Source: CAVUOA01 sp963742955
GTDB lineage: Bacteria; Bacteroidota; Ignavibacteria; Tepidaquicellales; OLB5
DNA: 9,811 bases
Direction of reading: 5' to 3'
Assembly (NCBI GenBank): GCA_963742955.1
Contig: CAVUOA010000010.1
Coordinates: 1 to 9,811, forward strand
The position numbers were made by a program, and so were the translations under genes. Each line of letters starts with the position of its first letter. Position 1 is the first letter of the stretch. Below the pieces are notes generated by a model that searched no databases, was not told where the DNA came from, and was given only the letters and a program-made list of their open reading frames with translations. Positions 7,301-9,811 of the stretch are shown here, piece after piece.

Positions 7301-7482
7301 TGCTCCATATCAACGGGGCCTGCGCCGTTAAAAAATGTAATTGCAGATACAACGGGGATTTGTATATCGGGCAGCATATCAATAGGAAGCTGGCGGAAAG
7401 AAACCAGACCGAGAACGAACAGGGCAATCGATGCCATTAAGGTTGTTATCGGGTATTTAAGAGCAAGTCTTGTTAGCCACAT
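4351..7482 (-). CDS. RND efflux pump, inner-membrane transporter (HAE1/AcrB-like)
   Basis: This 1043-residue RND transporter is full length for the AcrB/MexB-type family and exports hydrophobic or amphiphilic compounds using the proton gradient. The expected twelve membrane segments are present: TM1 at about 10-30, TM2-6 within 335-485, TM7 at about 535-553 and TM8-12 within 872-1027. Two large periplasmic loops lie between them (31-334 and 554-871). TM4 carries the paired proton-relay aspartates D398-D399 in GRLVDDSIVELEN, and TM11 keeps the conserved RLRP...TT (972-980). The TM10 lysine of AcrB (K940) aligns with S942 in VVSNGILLVDY; its absence is seen in several RND subgroups. There is no CzcA/CusA-type metal relay that I can identify, so drug or lipid-like substrates are more likely than metals. 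The start is one base after the stop of the membrane fusion gene, so the two are translationally coupled. Confidence 0.95.
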   Translation of the reverse strand: MWLTRLALKYPITTLMASIALFVLGLVSFRQLPIDMLPDIQIPVVSAITFFNGAGPVDMEQSVTVPIERAVSSTNDVNYIQSSTREGISQVRIYFNWDANTDVGLIDVIQKINRVLNLLPSGVSQPLALRFDITNVPIITIALSSDMDERDLYDLAYNTIEPQLEHLPGVAFAQVVGGRIREIHITLDRNRVEAAGIPIQSVINAVQASNLILPSGELKSGVFDYSLRTESQFNLVQPIGDIVIKQDNGVSVKVRDVARVEDSYQEQTEVIRNNGKHGVILRVQKTPGANTVDVVDAVLEGLKHLRDVPANVKTSTAFDQSSYIRDSISGLIREGALGAILATIVIIIFLRNLRSTMIIFIAIPLSILGTFIFFRFSGTSLNIMTLGGLALGVGRLVDDSIVELENISRHYSLMGKQGVSKIQATLDAAQEVASPIFISTLTTVIVFLPVVFLEGIAKLLFVPLVLTISVALFASFFVSRTVTPLLCFKALKAEREPNPESKKLSDKLHIWSKNLLDSIDNFYENSLKTSLRHKKLVIFGVIGFSILSFGLFKFIGTEFFPESDESQFSVSVKLPVGTRIEETEKFVQNVEKIIQQNAPEAKTIVSDIGVPSARSGSLFGRNSGSHSANISVSLVPPEERERSVFDIIKALRPKLMSLPGGQLYVNSGGFLKFLMNFGSSAPVDVVILGYDFETSDRLSHEVFDIVKSVQGTTDVSISRDLNLPELKVVVDRVKAGALGVSVQQVANTVAAGIAGSVASLYSDPKTGNQYNILVRMSEDYRNKVDDVKRLTVMGSQGKLVQIGNIADVELSKSPVQIDRKFQQRMVEVTANVSGRDLGSVSEEIQQKINQVKAPSGFEIQMSGNIEQQNKTFSALMLAFGLAIILVYMVMASQFQSLVDPFVIMFSVPLGMVGVVWMLFLTNTTLSVTSFEGVIVMVGIVVSNGILLVDYTNRLRKSGVELYDAVLRGAKTRLRPIFMTTFATVLGLIPMAIGIGGEASQAPLAISVIGGLTMSTFLTLIFVPALYTVFEKRFKRAAAAPELE

Positions 7483-7483
7483 A

Positions 7484-8599
7484 CTATTTTGCTATTTTAA
7501 CTCTCATCCCGTCTTTAATTAAATCCTGTCCAATACTTACAACTTTATCTGAATCTGTTAAACCATCCGTTATTTCATAAGTGTTAATATCCTGAATTCC
7601 AAGCTGAACATATTTCTTGAAAGCAACCGAATCCTGGTTTACCATGTAAACAAAATTCCCCTTATCATCTTTTTGTATACACTGCTGAGGCAAGGTTAAT
7701 ACATTCTCATCTTTTTTCAATATAAGCTCAACACTCGCAAACATCCCGGGCTTCAGCATTTGTTTTCGGTTTTCAATATCAACTTCAGTCTGCATTGTTC
7801 TCGTGCTGAGGTCAAGCGATTGTCCTATTGCTCTGATATGCCCGGTAAATTCTTCATCCGGATAAGCATCGGTTTTAATAATTGCCGATTCAACTTCATC
7901 CAGCTGAGATATATCTTTATCCTGTACATTAACCATGACTTTCAGGTTATCAATATCACTTAAAACAAACAAAACTGAATTGGGGTTATTGCCTCCGACC
8001 ACAACATAAGTGCCGGGGTCAAGGTATTTTTTTGTTACGTATCCGCTGAAAGGAGCACGGATTTCGCAGTAACTTAGCTGAGTTTGAGCATTATTATAGT
8101 TAGCCTGTGCTGATTCCATCTGAGCCTGTGAAACAGTTACAGCTGTCTTTGCATTATCAACATCTGCCTGTGAAACCAGCCCTTTATCAAGAAGCTCCAG
8201 ATTGCGGTCATATTCAATCTTATTATTCTCATACGTAGCTTTAGCTTGTTTATATAACCCTTCGGTTTGCTTTACATTCTGATAGAAAACAGATTCATCT
8301 ATTTCAGCAAGCATTTGTCCCTGGCGGACATAAGTTCCAATATCAACATATATTCTTTTGAGATTTCCCGCTACCCTGGAATATATATTTGCCTGCTGAA
8401 TTGCAAGTATATCACCTGTGAAACTGAGTTTTTTTACTATATTTTCCCTAACAGGCATTGAGAGTTCAACTGATGGCTGAGGAGCAGGTCTTTTAGTTGA
8501 TGCATCTAGGTTCCCTTTTAATCTAAGGTAAACAAGGCCAATGAATATAATAATTATGACTGCGGAAAAGAAGTAGAGTTTTTTCTTACTTTTGTTCAT
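7484..8599 (-). CDS. RND efflux periplasmic adaptor (membrane fusion protein)
   Basis: This 371-residue adaptor of the AcrA/MexA type links the inner-membrane pump to an outer-membrane channel. After a basic N-terminus there is one membrane anchor at about residues 9-27 and no lipobox cysteine, so it is held by the uncleaved segment. The two halves of the lipoyl domain are at about 72-101 (RVAGNLKRIYVDIGTYVRQG) and about 178-200 (IRAPFSGYVTKKYLDPGTYV). Between them, residues 103-175 form the alpha-helical hairpin, rich in Gln, Ala and Asn. Beta-barrel (about 215-295) and membrane-proximal domains follow. It is the first gene of the operon, with the pump one base downstream. No outer-membrane factor gene is nearby. 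The ATG has no obvious Shine-Dalgarno sequence. Confidence 0.93.
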   Translation of the reverse strand: MNKSKKKLYFFSAVIIIIFIGLVYLRLKGNLDASTKRPAPQPSVELSMPVRENIVKKLSFTGDILAIQQANIYSRVAGNLKRIYVDIGTYVRQGQMLAEIDESVFYQNVKQTEGLYKQAKATYENNKIEYDRNLELLDKGLVSQADVDNAKTAVTVSQAQMESAQANYNNAQTQLSYCEIRAPFSGYVTKKYLDPGTYVVVGGNNPNSVLFVLSDIDNLKVMVNVQDKDISQLDEVESAIIKTDAYPDEEFTGHIRAIGQSLDLSTRTMQTEVDIENRKQMLKPGMFASVELILKKDENVLTLPQQCIQKDDKGNFVYMVNQDSVAFKKYVQLGIQDINTYEITDGLTDSDKVVSIGQDLIKDGMRVKIAK

Positions 8600-8668
8600 T
8601 TTATGGATTCATAGTCAATAATAATATCAAAAATCGAGCTTCAAAACAATACAATATGTCCGGTTTCG

Positions 8669-8688
8669 TGTAACAAATTGTAACAATT
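8669..8688. promoter_or_regulatory. Operator-like tandem TGTAACAA motif upstream of the efflux operon
   Basis: TGTAACAA occurs at 8669-8676 and again at 8679-8686, exactly ten bases apart, about one helical turn. The second copy also lies within the inverted repeat AATTG-TAA-CAATT (8676-8688). The site is 70-90 bases upstream of the adaptor start codon, where a repressor or activator of the pump would act. On the minus strand, TTGTTA here is 17 bases from TGTATT, a possible promoter overlap. Binding is inferred only from position and repetition. Confidence 0.35.
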
Positions 8689-8765
8689 CTGCCAGTTGCT
8701 GCCTTAAGGATAGAGTTGAAAACAAAGGAATTTGGTTAATCGTTTCTTAAGGTTATAAATCATTA

Positions 8766-8794
8766 CAAAAAAGGAGTGATTTCTAACTCCTTTT
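8766..8794 (-). terminator. Rho-independent terminator of the T9SS protein gene
   Basis: On the minus strand, AAAAGGAGT (8794-8786) pairs perfectly with ACTCCTTTT (8777-8769) around an eight-base loop. The 3' arm runs into six T in a row (8772-8767). It lies about 60 bases after the decayed 3' end of the exported protein gene and before the efflux operon's probable promoter, so it separates the two units. The stem is AT-rich but has a solid GGAG/CTCC core. Confidence 0.7.
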
Positions 8795-8829
8795 ACGTAT
8801 AAATTTGTATAAATACCCTAAGGTTAACC

Positions 8830-8957
8830 TACTTATCAGCACAAGTTTTTAGTTTCAACTAAATTACCGGCATGCAAGTGATAATAATAGACACCGCTCG
8901 GCTAAATTTTCGCCGTTAAAATTCACTGTCTTGTGATCCCGGCTGCTCAATATCGGT
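8830..8957 (-). pseudogene. Decayed remainder of a T9SS sorting domain
   Basis: Past the TAA that ends the exported protein, the rest of a type IX sorting domain can still be read, but only by changing frame several times: LVN, then DIEQPGS, then VNFNGENLA, then SGVYYYHLHAGNLVETK, then KLVLIS. These match, in order, the usual family ending (LVNE..xPGxYxVxFNxxNLASGVYxYxLxAGxxxxTKKLVL). At least five one-base changes in about 130 bases are needed. Examples are a missing G and an extra C near 8954-8965, an extra G near 8899, and a missing A in the run at 8846-8850. The domain was therefore once complete and has degenerated, unless the local sequence is unreliable. Confidence 0.7.
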
Positions 8958-9722
8958 TTACAAGTACCGAACTTCTCTGCCATCTGTATCATATACTTTT
9001 AGTGTAACGTAACTTTGCTTCGGGAGCTGATAGCTGATTGTGGTGCTCGGATTGAATGGATTAGGATAATTCTGCTCTAATGAGAACATTTGTGCAAGTT
9101 GACCTTCTGTAATACCGGTCACAATTGGAGTAACACGCATATTATCTGCCAGATAAATAACACCGTAATCCTGACATGTCGGAGGATGTGCCTGATAATG
9201 CACAATAACGCTATCGAAACCCTGGGAATAAGTACACCGCAGTGTATCAGACGGCCATGTGCCGGGATGTCCGCAGGTATGGTCTACATATCCAACCATG
9301 CTGCCGTTCAGGTAAGCGGTTACCCTCATAGTAGCTGCGTCATCACAGCCCAATTCCTGACATGCATACATTATTGAGAAATCGGTAAGTGTCTGATCGA
9401 AGCGGATGCGAATATCTGAAAGGTTGATGCTGTTGGGATACAAAATATGTCCTGAAAATCCCGGCGGTGTAAAACCAAGTACGTTGGCGTTCTGAATTGA
9501 ATATCCTGAACCCGTTGCAGATAAGTGTGCTGTAATCCCGCCGGATGTTTGATAAATCGGCAGTGACGTGTAAAGCGGCGCACTATCGAAATCAAACAGC
9601 ACGTCCTGTGCGGATGACTGAGAAACTTGAGTTATAACAATTAATAAAAACAGAATACTCAGAATTAAGCTGTAATTTCTGAAAAATGATTTTTTTATTC
9701 TTTTTGCAGATTCAGTATACAT
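8958..9722 (-). CDS. Exported protein with truncated type IX sorting domain
   Basis: This 254-residue protein has a Sec signal peptide: a basic region (KRIKKSFFRN), a hydrophobic core at about residues 17-31, and likely cleavage after A38 in SQSSA-QDV. The body (about 40-200) is strand-rich and contains five cysteines in ACQELGC, HTCG, RCTY and TCQD. I do not recognise its domain, though it looks like a secreted beta-sandwich. The C-terminus begins a type IX secretion sorting domain: EQNYPNPFNP at about 216-225, then ISYQLPKQSYVTLKVYDTDGREV, ending early at RYL. Without the final strands, secretion and surface anchoring should fail. I chose the ATG at 9722 because AAAGGAG lies eight bases before it; the frame extends upstream to a TTG, but the ribosome site would then be inside the gene. 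Confidence 0.8.
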   Translation of the reverse strand: MYTESAKRIKKSFFRNYSLILSILFLLIVITQVSQSSAQDVLFDFDSAPLYTSLPIYQTSGGITAHLSATGSGYSIQNANVLGFTPPGFSGHILYPNSINLSDIRIRFDQTLTDFSIMYACQELGCDDAATMRVTAYLNGSMVGYVDHTCGHPGTWPSDTLRCTYSQGFDSVIVHYQAHPPTCQDYGVIYLADNMRVTPIVTGITEGQLAQMFSLEQNYPNPFNPSTTISYQLPKQSYVTLKVYDTDGREVRYL

Positions 9723-9730
9723 AACATTTA

Positions 9731-9737
9731 CTCCTTT
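9731..9737 (-). promoter_or_regulatory. Shine-Dalgarno site that decides the start at 9722
   Basis: AAAGGAG on the minus strand lies eight bases before the ATG of the exported protein. It is the clearest ribosome binding site in the window. It sits inside the longer open frame (after an in-frame ATG at 9740), so it argues for the downstream start with the signal peptide at the very N-terminus. Confidence 0.7.
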
Positions 9738-9752
9738 CATTGAATTACAAAT

Positions 9753-9760
9753 CAAAAATA
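9753..9760 (-). promoter_or_regulatory. Possible FCB-type -7 promoter box
   Basis: TATTTTTG on the minus strand matches the TAnnTTTG -7 element known for the primary sigma factor of Bacteroidota, and is 30 bases upstream of the ATG at 9722. The partner TTTG/TTG box is not at the usual 19-21 base distance (the nearest TTG is 27 bases away), so the call is weak. Confidence 0.3.
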
Positions 9761-9811
9761 CAATAAGTAAGATAAAAGAAGGATTAACAATATCTTAAAA
9801 TTAGCTTAAAA

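Noticed and set aside
9371..9595. Second minus-strand frame and plus-strand frame (9090-9377) within the exported protein gene
   Set aside because: Both overlap a frame with a signal peptide and sorting linker; neither has a start signal or a plausible protein pattern.
9723..9755. Upstream TTG or ATG starts for the exported protein
   Set aside because: The AAAGGAG ribosome site lies downstream of both and is correctly spaced for the ATG at 9722.
1..9811. CRISPR array, insertion sequence or toxin-antitoxin pair
   Set aside because: I saw no regularly spaced repeats, no transposase and no recognisable toxin or antitoxin domain; the only tandem repeat is the 12-bp pair near the tRNA.

Overview
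The window comes from an AT-rich genome of the Fibrobacterota-Chlorobiota-Bacteroidota (FCB) group, most likely an Ignavibacteria/Chlorobi-like lineage. The best evidence is an exported protein near the right edge. Its C-terminus has the linker-plus-strand pattern (EQNYPNPFNPSTTISYQLP, then VYDTDGREV) typical of type IX secretion sorting domains in that group. A TAnnTTTG-type -7 box and several start codons without a Shine-Dalgarno sequence fit this placement. Every supported gene lies on the minus strand, so transcription runs from high to low coordinates.

Right part (about 3.8-9.8 kb), core-like: an exported T9SS-type protein whose sorting domain is broken by a stop and followed by decayed remnants; its terminator; then a two-gene RND efflux operon (membrane fusion protein, then a 1043-residue inner-membrane pump, one base apart); then a small lipoprotein. 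No TolC-type outer-membrane partner is in the window, so the pump must use one encoded elsewhere.

Middle (about 2.5-3.8 kb): a tRNA-Pro(TGG) gene followed directly by a tyrosine integrase. This is the usual layout of an element integrated at a tRNA 3' end. Between them lie two perfect tandem 12-bp repeats, each containing an 11-bp palindrome, which look like recombinase or excision-factor binding sites. The integrase keeps all the catalytic residues I can identify, but its frame is broken by three one-base shifts in the same direction.

Left part (1-2.45 kb), accessory: a DUF932 phage/plasmid-type gene, then three orphan membrane or membrane-anchored proteins. Two of these are diverged copies of one small membrane family, with identical spacing of conserved residues, on either side of an unrelated 159-residue anchored protein. 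The end of one appears to be encoded by a degenerate palindromic repeat, and a GC-rich repeat lies at the left edge. This looks like the inside of a decaying integrated element. No second attachment site, relaxase, capsid gene or CRISPR array is visible, and I see no convincing complete new system. The least explained parts are the orphan membrane cassette and the tandem palindromes next to the tRNA.
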